From Sphingomonadales bacterium (GTDB lineage: Bacteria; Pseudomonadota; Alphaproteobacteria; Sphingomonadales; Sphingomonadaceae), in NCBI GenBank assembly GCA_004173185.1, contig SEFZ01000001.1, positions 62,001 through 126,000 of the forward strand: a stretch of DNA of 64,000 bases, given 5' to 3'. Position numbers and translations under genes: made by a program. Under the pieces are notes generated by a model. It did not search any database, was not told the DNA's origin, and saw only the letters and a program-made list of their open reading frames with translations. Shown one piece after another: positions 8,691 through 17,546 of the stretch (its first letter is position 1; every line of letters begins with the position of its first letter).

Positions 8691-10273
8691 GCCAGCATCT
8701 CCTCAAGCCGCGTCAGCCCCTTGGCGATCTCAGACTCCAGCTTGCGCAGCTCCGCGATGATGGTGGCCGGTGCGGCGCGCTCGATCTCTTCATGCTCGAC
8801 TTGCTTGTAACGATTGATCGACAGGTCGTAGCCTTCCGCCGCGATCTCGTCCTTGGGCACGCAAAAGCTGGCGGCGGTGCGCGGCCGATCACGCTCGCTG
8901 CCGTCGCGTTCGGCCCACCGCGCGAGCACGTCGGGCAGGTTGTTCTTGGGAAGCTCTGCCTCGGTTAGCGCGCGCGCGGGCACTGGGCCCTGCAATTCCT
9001 CGGGCAACAGATCGGTACGCTTGTCGTCGAGCGACTTTCCGTCGGCGGTCATGTCGTAATACCAGACATGATCGGTGCCACCGCGTCCGGTCTTGGTGAA
9101 GATCAGGATAGCGGTGGATACGCCGGCATAGGGGCGGAACACACCCGAGGGCAGGCTGATCACCGCGTCGAGCTTGTGCTTGTCGACCAGTTCCTGGCGG
9201 ATCGCCTTATGCGCCTTCGAACTGCCGAACAGCACGCCATCGGGCACGATCACTGCCGCGCGACCGCCCGTGGTCAGCAACCGCAGGAACAGGGCGATGA
9301 ACAGCAATTCGGTCTTCTTGGTCTTGACGACGCGCTGCAGGTCCTTCGATGTGCTCTCATAATCCAGGCTGCCCGCGAACGGCGGATTGGCCAGGATCAT
9401 CGAATAGGCGCCGGCATCCTCTCCGGCATCCTCCGCCAGGGAGTCGCGGTAGGTGATGCGCGGCTCCTCGATACCGTGGAGCATCAGGTTCATCGCGCCG
9501 ATCCGCAGCATCGTCTCGTCGAAATCGAAGCCGGTGAAAGCGCGCGTATCGAAATGATCGCGGAGCTTGGGATCGCGGAAGATCTCCGGGTGGGCGCCGC
9601 GGAGATATTCGGCGGCGACCATCAGGAAGCCCGCAGTGCCCGCCGCCGGATCGCAGACGGTGTCGGTTGGCTTCGGCGCCATCATCCGCACCATCAGTTC
9701 GATAATGTGGCGCGGCGTGCGGAACTGGCCGTTCTCGCCAGCGCTGGCGATCATCGACAGCAGATATTCGTAGAGATCGCCCTTGGTGTCGCGATCGTCC
9801 ATCGGGATGTCGTCGAGCCCCTGGACCAGCTTGTCGAGCAGGGCGGGCCGCGTGAAGGCGAGCCGCGCGCCCTTCATGTGCGCCGCCATGACGCTTTCCG
9901 CGCCGCCCAGCGTGCGAACGAACGGAAAAACGTGTTGGTCGACAATCTCGAACATGCGTTCGGGCTTCTCGTTCTTGAATTGCGACCAGCGCATCAACTG
10001 GTACGGGCAGCCATCCACGCCCTCACCGGTATCGGGATCCTTGCGGAAGCCGGGCGTGGCGAGGCCGTCGACGCCTTCCGGAAAGATGCGGCGGGCCAAT
10101 GGGCGACCGAGCGCTTGCGCCTTGGCTTCCTCTCGCGATTGGATTTCGTCCAAGCGACGGATGAACAGCAAATAGGTGAGCTGTTCGACCCCGGTCAGCG
10201 GGTTCGAGACGCCACCGGACCACATTGCGTCGCGCAGCTTGTCCACCTGGCCGCGGATTTCACGATTCAGCAC
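8687..10273 (-). CDS. hsdM: Type I restriction-modification methyltransferase subunit (HsdM)
   Basis: This N6-adenine DNA methyltransferase modifies the target recognised by HsdS and is required for the restriction complex. The protein has 528 residues. The N-terminal helical domain begins MLNREIRGQVDKLRDAMW. The SAM-binding motif appears as CDPAAGTAGFLM, and the catalytic motif as ILANPPFAG, the NPPF form typical of type I M subunits. It is the first gene of the leftward operon. About 200 bases separate it from the start region of the rightward genes and should hold the promoter. Confidence 0.94.
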   Translation of the reverse strand: MLNREIRGQVDKLRDAMWSGGVSNPLTGVEQLTYLLFIRRLDEIQSREEAKAQALGRPLARRIFPEGVDGLATPGFRKDPDTGEGVDGCPYQLMRWSQFKNEKPERMFEIVDQHVFPFVRTLGGAESVMAAHMKGARLAFTRPALLDKLVQGLDDIPMDDRDTKGDLYEYLLSMIASAGENGQFRTPRHIIELMVRMMAPKPTDTVCDPAAGTAGFLMVAAEYLRGAHPEIFRDPKLRDHFDTRAFTGFDFDETMLRIGAMNLMLHGIEEPRITYRDSLAEDAGEDAGAYSMILANPPFAGSLDYESTSKDLQRVVKTKKTELLFIALFLRLLTTGGRAAVIVPDGVLFGSSKAHKAIRQELVDKHKLDAVISLPSGVFRPYAGVSTAILIFTKTGRGGTDHVWYYDMTADGKSLDDKRTDLLPEELQGPVPARALTEAELPKNNLPDVLARWAERDGSERDRPRTAASFCVPKDEIAAEGYDLSINRYKQVEHEEIERAAPATIIAELRKLESEIAKGLTRLEEMLA

Positions 10274-10486
10274 TTCGTTACCCCTTCAACGGCGATCACC
10301 GAGGCCGCTCACTTCGAACCTGCGTATCGCCGCGGCGTCATCCTCGTCCAATGGTTTCGGCCAAGGAACTCCGTGCGGGCTGGGCTGTGAGGCGCTGCTA
10401 GCAATGTGCGCATCGTTCTGCGCAGGAATTAGCGGAGTCCCAAGATCTTATTGCGCGCTGTTCTAGGGTCCAGTATTCTAGCGACC

Positions 10487-10687
10487 ATGTCAGCGTTGTT
10501 GTCCGCACTCAGAGATCTGCTCGGTACTATGTATCCGGCATGGGCGCGCGCTTTCGCATTCTGGATTGTCGCCCTCCGATCGGACGACGTCGACGACTAT
10601 CGTGCGTCTGAAAGCACGCTTTCCGATGCGCCTGAAGCGGTAGTCGAGTTCTTCAACCACCCGCCGCAGGCTTGGTCCGCCCCGTGA
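10487..10687 (+). CDS. Small hypothetical protein upstream of parB-like gene
   Basis: This is a short frame of 66 codons starting at ATG 10487, opening MSALLSALRDLLGTMY. It has one hydrophobic stretch (ARAFAFWIVAL) and an acidic C-terminal half. It lies 44 bases upstream of the ParB-like gene in the same direction. I do not recognise it. It could be a real small leader gene of the mobilization operon or a chance frame; the ribosome binding site is weak. Confidence 0.3.
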   Translation: MSALLSALRDLLGTMYPAWARAFAFWIVALRSDDVDDYRASESTLSDAPEAVVEFFNHPPQAWSAP

Positions 10688-10731
10688 TCTGATCGTCGAA
10701 GCCGACGATCAACACTTCACGGAGACTAACC

Positions 10732-11733
10732 ATGGATAAGATGAACGACCGGCCGCTCGCGGCCGTAGAATTCCCATATGCGCCACGTTCGCTGGCTCTG
10801 CCGGACCACGATCCAGCCGAAAATTACGATATCGATACGTCGATGCTAGCTATGCATCCCGATAGCTCGCGCGTGATTGGCATGCCCAAAAGCAAGCCCG
10901 AGTATCTGGAGACACGTTGCGTTCCCGTCGAGGATCTTGCGTATCACCCGCTTCACCCTCGCGGTGCGGCTATCTGGAAGCAGGGTCGGCTCACCAGGCT
11001 CCACGCCACCTTCCAGGCGGATGGGCAGCAGGCCAATCTCCGCGCGGTAATGGATCCTGATGGGGGGGAGCAGCTGCTGGTCTATAGCGACCATGGCCTG
11101 CTGCACCTATGTCAGGTCGAAGGTCTTCAAGAGGATCTCAGGGTTGAGGTCTGGCACCTCAGCGATGAGCAGATGGTACAAGCCATCCTGGAAGATGAGA
11201 CACGCCACCAGGCGCTGTGCGGTTATGAGCGCGCCACGGTCTTCAAGGCGTACGTCGATTCACACGGTGGAAGCCAACGTGATTGCTTCGCGCGGTTGGG
11301 CTTCGAAAGTGAATCCGGCTTGAGCCGCGCGATCGCCATGCTCGAGTTCGACCAGTCGGTGTTGGATCTGATTGTGGACAAGACGGCGATCCCCGTCGGC
11401 ACCTCGGCGAAGCTCGTTGGTCTGTGCAGGGAGCCCCGCAGTCTCGATCTAGTTCGTAACTGGGCGGAAGCGAACCGGGTGAGTGCGGTTGGCATGTCGC
11501 CATCCAAGGTGATCAAGGCGCTGGTTGACCTTCTTGATCCCAAACCGCCTGCGCCCGTGCTCAACCTGCGCGAGGACGGGACCTGGGCCTACCGCAGCGA
11601 CACGCGCCAAGCGCCTAATCTCGCGTTCGTGCGCCTTGTTGGCGAAGGCCAGTTCAGCATCGAATTGCCCAGTGTGGCAAAGATCAAGAGCACGGATTGG
11701 ACCCGGCTGCATAAGCAGCTTCAAGCAATCTAG
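10732..11733 (+). CDS. ParB/RepB-like nuclease-fold or partition protein
   Basis: This 333-residue protein resembles ParB/RepB-type plasmid partition or island-maintenance proteins. The segment RCVPVEDLAYHPLHPRG is like the ParB N-terminal 'box' that introduces positions in the form VP(V/L)..L...P. The middle has a helix-turn-helix-like part (GGSQRDCFARLGFESESGLSRAIAMLEF). The C-terminus is a separate small domain. No ParA partner lies beside it, so partition alone is unlikely; a regulatory or relaxosome-linked role is possible. ATG 10732 follows ACGGAGACTAACC. A strong hairpin follows the stop. The family call is moderate. Confidence 0.65.
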   Translation: MDKMNDRPLAAVEFPYAPRSLALPDHDPAENYDIDTSMLAMHPDSSRVIGMPKSKPEYLETRCVPVEDLAYHPLHPRGAAIWKQGRLTRLHATFQADGQQANLRAVMDPDGGEQLLVYSDHGLLHLCQVEGLQEDLRVEVWHLSDEQMVQAILEDETRHQALCGYERATVFKAYVDSHGGSQRDCFARLGFESESGLSRAIAMLEFDQSVLDLIVDKTAIPVGTSAKLVGLCREPRSLDLVRNWAEANRVSAVGMSPSKVIKALVDLLDPKPPAPVLNLREDGTWAYRSDTRQAPNLAFVRLVGEGQFSIELPSVAKIKSTDWTRLHKQLQAI

Positions 11734-12000
11734 GCCGCGCGGGGACGGTGCTTGCAAGCGTGCAAGCGCCGTCCTGCACCATGACCGTGGACGAAGAAAC
11801 CGTCCGATCACACCATTACGGTTCGGATGGCGCTGCCACCTCACTTTCCGGCGAACGGTTCCCGTCGCCGGCTCCCCCGAGGGACCGGCTGACAAGCAGC
11901 CGGTACCGAAGTGAAAGTAATAGTAACCGACTAATATTTTGGCGCCGTCGCTTCAAAATGTCGGTCGGGGCGGCCCCCGAACCCCCAAAGGAGCTTTTCC
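11734..12000 (+). other. Intergenic region with inverted repeats, candidate oriT
   Basis: Besides the 14-bp hairpin at 11743-11774, this gap holds a second stem-loop (ACCGGCTG at 11884-11891, CAGCCGGT at 11897-11904). It also has an AT-rich stretch near 11930-11970 with short ATTTTG/CAAAAT arms and a GGTCGGGG/CCCCGAACC pair near the end. It lies directly upstream of a MobV-like relaxase gene, the usual place for oriT in such elements. A nic site cannot be identified by eye. Confidence 0.35.
11743..11774 (+). terminator. Strong hairpin after the parB-like gene
   Basis: A 14-bp stem (11743-11756 pairing with 11761-11774, one G-T wobble) closes on a four-base loop AGCG, ten bases after the stop codon. 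No T-tract follows, so it could be a Rho-assisted terminator or part of a transfer-origin structure for the relaxase downstream. Confidence 0.5.
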
Positions 12001-13860
12001 ATGGAAGGGTATCAGTTCGCGCATATCGGCAGCCATTCCCGCAAGGGGAATAGCCGACGATATTCCTCCGTGTCGGACGTGACGGCGGAGGCGGCTCGGG
12101 TTCCCGAGGCCTGTCCGCACGTCTCCGACCCGGAACCGCCGAGCATTCTGCTCGGCGTCGCTCCTGATACAATTCCGGCTATTCTCGAGCAGCGCATCGC
12201 GCTGGCGAAAAGCCGAAGCCATGGAAAAGCTATGCGTGGGATCCGGCCCGATACCCACGTTCTGGAAAGCCAGGTGCATTCGCATCCGGCTTACATCAAT
12301 CCGCCGCCGTCGGACCTGGCGGGCCCCAATGCGGCCTGGCTGGGCGACCCGGCATGCGGTGCGGATTATACGCAGTGGAAGGCGCTGACGGTCCGCTTCG
12401 TTCTATGGGATGCCGAGCGCCGCGGGCTGGAGGTGCTGTCGATCGTCGAACATCTCGATGAAAGCCATCCGCATCTCCACGCTTACCTTGCGCTCGACAA
12501 TGCCAGACACGATGCCAAGGCCACACATCCGGGGCATATTGCGGCTCGTCGCGCTGCCAGGGAAGGGGCTTCGAAAAAGTTTCAGGAAGTTGCCTACGCC
12601 GAGGCGATGCGCAGTTGGCAGGATGATATCTATTTTCGCATCGGGCGTCCTTGCGGGCTGACCCGCTTTGGCCCGGGCGCAGACCGCTTGACCAGGGAAG
12701 AGTGGCATCGTCGCAAGCATGAATCGGTGCTGCTGAGGGAGACGCAGCTTCAAGTCGACGTGACGCGCGCCGAGGGTAAGACGGCTGAGGACGCTTTGGC
12801 ACGAACGCTGGACAGCATCGACGACGGTGTCCGCCAGCGTGAAAATTTACGTGCGGCTATTCGTGGCGCCACGACTGAAGTCGAAGCGTTACAAGGAGAG
12901 ACTGCCGATCTCGAGGAGTCCAGGGAGCGACTCGCTTCCGACATTGCGGCGCTGGAGGAGCGCAGAAAGTCGAGCGAGCGGGAAGTCGATCAGCGACAAC
13001 GCGAACTGACGGATCTCGCCAGGTCAACGGCGGCGGAGGAAGCGAAGGCGAGCGCCGCCCAGCAGCGCAGCCTTCAAGCAGATCGGGAGCGGTCAGCGCG
13101 CGCGATCGAACACGACGCCCAGATAACCGAGCGCGAAGGCGTGGCCTTGCGCCTGGAAGAAGAGGCAAAAGCCAGATCGGTCGCGGCTGAAGCAGCAGAA
13201 GCCGCATCCGTGAGGCTCGCCGCAGCCCTAGATCACCGGGAGCACGATCTGGAAGCCCAGCGTCGCCTTATCGAAACGCAATCGGTCCAGGTAGAACTGG
13301 TAGGTCGTGCCATGACCGACAGCGCGCTAGCCATCGTCGAAGATGGTAGCGCGCGCGGCTTCAGCATGGACGAATGCGCAATGAGTGACCGCGAGACCAA
13401 GGCATATCGGGCGATTTGGACCGATACGCTCAAGCACTTCGCTAAGCGCGTCGCCCGTGCAGTCGCGTCATTGAAGGCTCGGCTTGAAAAACTGATCACC
13501 GGCGAAGCGGAGCTGTTGCGGGAGCACGGTGCCCTTCAAAAACAGCGAGCAGATTATTCTCGATCCATGGCGGCCCTGAGAGGCGATCAGAACCGACTCC
13601 GGCGGGATGTCGGCTTGCTGGAGAAACAGCGGAGCGTCTTGAAGCCGGTGGTGGAAGGGGTTGCCGACTTCGAAGCCGCATGGGCGGCGATCCCCCTCGA
13701 TCAACGCGTGCCTTCGGTCGTTGCTGCACTGGATAAGGCCGGTGTGCTCCAGCAGGCGGCCGAGATCGCGTTGGCCGATCCGGCTTACGCCAAGGGGCCG
13801 CAGGACGAGAATTCCTCAGACCCGGCCAAGCCGTCCGAGCTGGACCCCGAACGAGAATAA
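12001..13860 (+). CDS. MobV/Pre-type relaxase (plasmid recombination family)
   Basis: This is probably a single-strand DNA relaxase that nicks oriT to start mobilization. The 619-residue protein opens MEGYQFAHIG and has the Mob/Pre hallmark HLDESHPHLHAY at residues 151-162, where His156, His158 and His160 form the metal-binding three-histidine motif. The N-terminal domain is followed by a long charged coiled coil (about residues 240-430, Glu/Arg/Ala-rich with heptads), as in MobV proteins. The gene is preceded by AAAGGAGC and an intergenic region with inverted repeats. Genes for small proteins follow. No coupling protein or mating-pair genes are present, so it would be mobilized in trans. No truncation is seen. 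Confidence 0.8.
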   Translation: MEGYQFAHIGSHSRKGNSRRYSSVSDVTAEAARVPEACPHVSDPEPPSILLGVAPDTIPAILEQRIALAKSRSHGKAMRGIRPDTHVLESQVHSHPAYINPPPSDLAGPNAAWLGDPACGADYTQWKALTVRFVLWDAERRGLEVLSIVEHLDESHPHLHAYLALDNARHDAKATHPGHIAARRAAREGASKKFQEVAYAEAMRSWQDDIYFRIGRPCGLTRFGPGADRLTREEWHRRKHESVLLRETQLQVDVTRAEGKTAEDALARTLDSIDDGVRQRENLRAAIRGATTEVEALQGETADLEESRERLASDIAALEERRKSSEREVDQRQRELTDLARSTAAEEAKASAAQQRSLQADRERSARAIEHDAQITEREGVALRLEEEAKARSVAAEAAEAASVRLAAALDHREHDLEAQRRLIETQSVQVELVGRAMTDSALAIVEDGSARGFSMDECAMSDRETKAYRAIWTDTLKHFAKRVARAVASLKARLEKLITGEAELLREHGALQKQRADYSRSMAALRGDQNRLRRDVGLLEKQRSVLKPVVEGVADFEAAWAAIPLDQRVPSVVAALDKAGVLQQAAEIALADPAYAKGPQDENSSDPAKPSELDPERE

Positions 13861-13997
13861 CCGACGGCGCCGCGCAGCGTCCGCCGCCCGAAGATGCAAT
13901 TGCACGGGGCAGATGAAGCTGCCGACCGTGAGGAAAAAGGTGGGCAGCCTGACCCGGACCCCGTTGGGCCGGTGACACTCTCGCCAAAGGCTAAACG

Positions 13998-14522
13998 ATG
14001 ACTTCTTCGACCCCAAGCGCGCACGATCACAGTGTTGGATCTCGCATTCTTGCCCTTCCGCTTGGCGCCATCGGCGACGCTCCGATGATGATGTATGATC
14101 CTTCTGGCGGCGAGCTCCCCGGCGCCATTGAGATGGACGCGATCAACCTGGTCGTCGCGTCTACGCACTTCGAGGCTCCCCGGCTTCTGGACACCATTGC
14201 GCTCGTGTCGTGTAATCACCGGCGCGATCTCATGCTGGTTCGCGCCGGTATCTTTCCTGAAACCTTCAATCCAGTCACGGTCGATGTTGCGCTCGACGCT
14301 GGGGGTGACGCTCTCGTCCTGACCGATCGTGCCTTCTTTCGGCACGTCGATCGAACGCTTTGGCTCGTGCCCGAGGGGGACGGTCCCTTCATCGAGATAT
14401 GTCAGCGCGGACTTCGCTTGGAGATGATTTCGCCGTTCCTCACTTCCGAGGAGCGGGTGGACGGGCTCTGCCGTGCCGCTGCCGAAATTGTGCGGCTGAC
14501 CGCTCAGGGCCGGGGGCGCTGA
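13998..14522 (+). CDS. Hypothetical protein in mobilization region
   Basis: This 174-residue protein is not recognised. Composition is balanced, with no membrane segments or signal peptide. It contains a DAINLVVAS strand and alternating hydrophobic segments (DTIALVSCNHRRDLMLVRAGIF) suggesting an alpha/beta fold. It ends two bases before the next gene and lies about 140 bases after the relaxase, so these genes probably form one transcript. It may be an accessory of the relaxase or cargo. The start codon has only a weak ribosome binding site. Confidence 0.55.
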   Translation: MTSSTPSAHDHSVGSRILALPLGAIGDAPMMMYDPSGGELPGAIEMDAINLVVASTHFEAPRLLDTIALVSCNHRRDLMLVRAGIFPETFNPVTVDVALDAGGDALVLTDRAFFRHVDRTLWLVPEGDGPFIEICQRGLRLEMISPFLTSEERVDGLCRAAAEIVRLTAQGRGR

Positions 14523-14523
14523 C

Positions 14524-15189
14524 ATGACGACGCCCAAGACCACGCGTCGTCGCAGCAAAGCCGCATCGCCCAGCACCAAGCTGGCCGGGATCGTCACCAA
14601 CGAGGCGGATCCGCAAAGCTGGCTCTTCCTCAATCCGATGCGCGACATCGCCATGCCTGCCGGGATGGTTTTCGGCAATTTGCGCAAGAGCTATGGTCTG
14701 CGGATCAACTCCGCGGTCGAATTCGGACGCAGGAAGTTGCAGCCAATTGCTCCGCTCGGCGATGCCCAAGCGGCGCCATGGCCGGTGACGGCGGAGCGGC
14801 ACGATGTGGTGCTGCCCGAATATGCTGACGACAAGCTAGCAGAGCCGAGAGCACTTCTCGCTGCCATGGATGCCACAGCCATCGACAAGACGCTGCTGGT
14901 CTATGTCACGCTGTCGTTTCCCCAGGCGACCAGGGTGCATCAGGCATTCGAGACGTCTCGCGCATTCGCGGCAAAACTGGCCCGGGAGCGCCATCTCGCG
15001 AGTCTGCTGGTGTTACATGCTCCTGGACGTGTGGGATCCGCCAACTCGCCGCACTGCCATTTGCTGATCGCACCGCGCGCGATCGGCCCGCTCGGAATCG
15101 AGCACGGGGTCTACGACACCGACCTTTGTTGCGACCGCGGCCAAAAGCTCATGGTCGAGCTTTGGAAGGAGTTCGAACAGGACGGGTGA
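14524..15189 (+). CDS. Hypothetical protein with relaxase-like HxH motif
   Basis: This 221-residue protein starts one base after the previous stop. Residues 174-185 read NSPHCHLLIAPR, with His177 and His179 followed by hydrophobic residues and Arg. This resembles the metal-binding HUH strand of MobA/MobL-type relaxases (pattern PHxHxxxxxR). The preceding segment (LLVYVTLSFPQATRVHQAFE) would match the core strand and helix. A clear catalytic tyrosine near the N-terminus is not obvious. It may be a small relaxase-like or replication-initiation protein acting with the MobV-like relaxase. The family call is tentative. Confidence 0.5.
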   Translation: MTTPKTTRRRSKAASPSTKLAGIVTNEADPQSWLFLNPMRDIAMPAGMVFGNLRKSYGLRINSAVEFGRRKLQPIAPLGDAQAAPWPVTAERHDVVLPEYADDKLAEPRALLAAMDATAIDKTLLVYVTLSFPQATRVHQAFETSRAFAAKLARERHLASLLVLHAPGRVGSANSPHCHLLIAPRAIGPLGIEHGVYDTDLCCDRGQKLMVELWKEFEQDG

Positions 15190-15270
15190 CCGTCGACCGG
15201 CAACCGTCGAGAGTGAGGGTGGAGAGAGGAATTGACCTCCGTTCGGGAGGGGAAATCAAGGAACCGATCC

Positions 15271-15780
15271 ATGTCTACCGCAACCGCCGACACCACTGCC
15301 GTCATTCACGCCCACGTTCACGCTATCATCGAAATGCTGCTACAGAAGCGGCGGCTCAAGCAGGGCGTCGCCATCACCGCCGGCGACCCGCTTGATGCCG
15401 CCGGCCTGACGAATCTCGCCCGTGCAGCTACTGGTTCGCAGACCGACGTCATCCACCTGCAATTCGCCACGTCGAGCGCCGGCCAATTCGGTTTGACGGG
15501 GATCAACGTCGCCGCTCCCCGCGATAACCGCTGCTACGTCTATCAGGCGTGCCGCTTGTGGATGCCGGAGGACGGGTCTCGGGCGGTCATTATCCCGCAA
15601 GCGTTCGTCCGCGGGCATTTCCGCCTTTCTCCCAGCCAGATCCTGCATGTCGATGGCAAGCCTAAAGGGTCAGTGACGGAAGGAGTGCAGCGCGCGGACG
15701 CAAGGCTCCAAGGGCTCCTCCGCCGCGGGCGTTTCTTAGCTGAGGGTCTTGATATTCACGGTGTTGCTCAGGCCGCATAA
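15271..15780 (+). CDS. Hypothetical protein, end of mobilization gene cluster
   Basis: This 169-residue protein starts at ATG 15271 (MSTATADTTAVIHAH), with AAGGAACC upstream; the frame is open from 15232 but that start has no ribosome binding site. No domain is recognised. It has a hydrophobic N-terminal helix-like segment, a GQFGLTGINV strand and a basic C-terminal region. It lies about 80 bases after the HxH-motif gene and probably belongs to the same transcript. The function is unknown. Confidence 0.5.
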   Translation: MSTATADTTAVIHAHVHAIIEMLLQKRRLKQGVAITAGDPLDAAGLTNLARAATGSQTDVIHLQFATSSAGQFGLTGINVAAPRDNRCYVYQACRLWMPEDGSRAVIIPQAFVRGHFRLSPSQILHVDGKPKGSVTEGVQRADARLQGLLRRGRFLAEGLDIHGVAQAA

Positions 15781-16412
15781 GGACAGGGCTCCGCATGGTG
15801 CGCGACCATGCCACTGGTGAGGGCGCTGCGATGGCACCTGACGGTGGAGCGGCCTCTCTGAGCTGAGGGTGGGCCGCTCCACTGCCGACGTGTATGCGCC
15901 CCAATGTCGGTCAAGCGGATCGCTTGGCGATCGCCTGAAAGCGGAAAAGGTAGCCAATCGGCCGTGATGGCCGGATCTGGGACTTACCTGTCGTTCCTGC
16001 GAGATGTGTTGAACGGCAGGTTCATTGCCAAAAGCATACACTCGGCTGTCGCCTTTATGGGTGCGAATTGCGAGCGCAATTGGGCCGGTTGCGGACCGTC
16101 CGATTTCGGTTGTGAAGGCGCGAAAGCAGCCAGTTGCCGCTTTATTGCGGCACAGACCCCGCTTGATTACGCTCTTTGCGTGGTCGAAAATTCTCGACGA
16201 GAAGGTCAATCAGGGCCCGGACCTTGCGTGCGAGATACTGGCAACAAGATAGGCTGACGCTCCCTGCCTCCTTTAAAGAGAATAACCAGCCAGGCTTTAC
16301 CGGATAGGGCAGCGGCCTGCTTCTTATACGGCGCACGGACGTAGCCTCCCTGACCGCCGATTGACCCCTGCCCGATCCCCGGACGTTCGTGGGACCGGGC
16401 CGGGTCATGCTG
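15781..16412. other. Gene-poor gap with a decayed regulator remnant
   Basis: No convincing intact gene lies in these about 630 bases. Frames on both strands are short, lack ribosome binding sites and have unusual composition. The only recognisable trace is a LysR-type C-terminus on the minus strand. It separates the mobilization genes from the CBASS operon and looks like a scar of earlier insertions. Confidence 0.6.
16187..16312 (-). pseudogene. LysR-type regulator C-terminal remnant
   Basis: A minus-strand segment translates to a tail of the form YLARKVRALIDLLVENF, preceded by LPYPVKPGWLF. This matches the extreme C-terminus of LysR-type regulators, where L.(P)KVRA.IDFLVE.F is common. No DNA-binding or effector-binding domain precedes it, so it is a short relic. 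Confidence 0.5.
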
Positions 16413-17546
16413 TCAGGCGGCGTCCGGGATATAGGCCTTGCGCAGCGCCTCGGCGATGATTTGCTGCGTCGGTGCCTGCAGGCCGCGAATGACGTTAGAC
16501 TGCTCGCGCGCCACCTCGCTGGCGAGATTGTCGAGTTCGGCCGAGATCGCTCGCAAACCGTCGATCTTGTCGTCGGTGTTCAGGATGGCGCGGGTGCCGT
16601 CGGGCGTACGCAACTGCCGGGCGCTGTCCTTGTTATTCCAGCACCAGTCGAAGAAGCGCTGCGTCTCCGCGAGGATCGAAAGCTCGAACTGATAGCCCGC
16701 GCGGAGCATCGCGCGATCGGCATGGTAGAGAAGCGCAGCGATATCGAAGCTCGGCAGCTTCATCGCCGCCTGTTCATCCTCGGCGTCATTCTTAACATTT
16801 TTCGCCAGCCGGATCGCCTTTTTGAGCCCGCCCAGCGTCGAACCGTCGGCCTCATTGATCCGGTGGATGTGAAGAAACGGCAGGTTCTCGATCGTCGTCG
16901 GCACATGCTTGTTGAGGATCGTCACGCCCCGCTCATGCTCCTGCTGCGCCGCCTGATAGTCGATATTGTCATGCCAGAGCGACGGCACGACGTCGACCGG
17001 GCGGGGCAGAGAGCCGCCCGACATCGCGATTGCCTTGCCGCCAGTGCAGTCCACCGTGACGGCGGGATAAGCAGCCGTCAGCACCTTCTCGGCCTCGCGG
17101 CGGAGCTCGAGAAGGACGTCGACCGGGCGGCGATCGCTCGGCCTGTACCAGCCCGCCCGCGCCAGTGCCCCGCCCTGGGTATAGGTCAGGAAGGACCCCG
17201 CCAGCGTCAACAGGTCAACATCGCTGACGCCGCGGATATGCACGTCGAGCGGAACCGAGCCCTGCAGGCGGAGGTCGACATCCATCGAGAGTCCCTGCTG
17301 GAGCTGCTTGCCGACACGGATCGCGGTCTCGATCGAAATGTCGGTGTAGCGCTTCTCGACCGGCTGCATCGCCCCGAGGGCATAGCGCGTGAAGGGCTGC
17401 GCCGTAGCGCGCTTCTCCCACTTCTCAAGGACCATGCTGTCGTTGACGATCGAGGCGGCAAATTCCTTGCCGACCCGGTCGAGACGGTCGGTGCCCTTGC
17501 GGCGCGTGTTGAGATTGGTCAGGCGATCATTGATATTGCGAGCCAT
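16413..17546 (-). CDS. CBASS CD-NTase (cyclic oligonucleotide synthase)
   Basis: This is a nucleotidyltransferase that probably makes a cyclic di- or oligonucleotide second messenger during phage infection. The protein has 377 residues from ATG 17546. The active site appears as LQGSVPLDVHIRG (Gly-Ser near residues 96-97), SDVDLL (two aspartates near 109 and 111) and the third aspartate in RPVDVVPS near 185, the GS...DxD...D layout of the Pol-beta-like CD-NTases. A helical C-terminal domain follows. The start is preceded by AAGGAGG and overlaps the effector stop (TGATG); a GTG three bases upstream is the alternative. The clade and product cannot be read from motifs. Only two genes are present, so it fits type I CBASS. 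Confidence 0.85.
   Translation of the reverse strand: MARNINDRLTNLNTRRKGTDRLDRVGKEFAASIVNDSMVLEKWEKRATAQPFTRYALGAMQPVEKRYTDISIETAIRVGKQLQQGLSMDVDLRLQGSVPLDVHIRGVSDVDLLTLAGSFLTYTQGGALARAGWYRPSDRRPVDVLLELRREAEKVLTAAYPAVTVDCTGGKAIAMSGGSLPRPVDVVPSLWHDNIDYQAAQQEHERGVTILNKHVPTTIENLPFLHIHRINEADGSTLGGLKKAIRLAKNVKNDAEDEQAAMKLPSFDIAALLYHADRAMLRAGYQFELSILAETQRFFDWCWNNKDSARQLRTPDGTRAILNTDDKIDGLRAISAELDNLASEVAREQSNVIRGLQAPTQQIIAEALRKAYIPDAA

Noticed and set aside
15904..16257. Plus-strand frame of 117 codons and a minus-strand frame over the same stretch
   Set aside because: Composition unlike coding DNA in the window and only the LysR remnant shows protein similarity.
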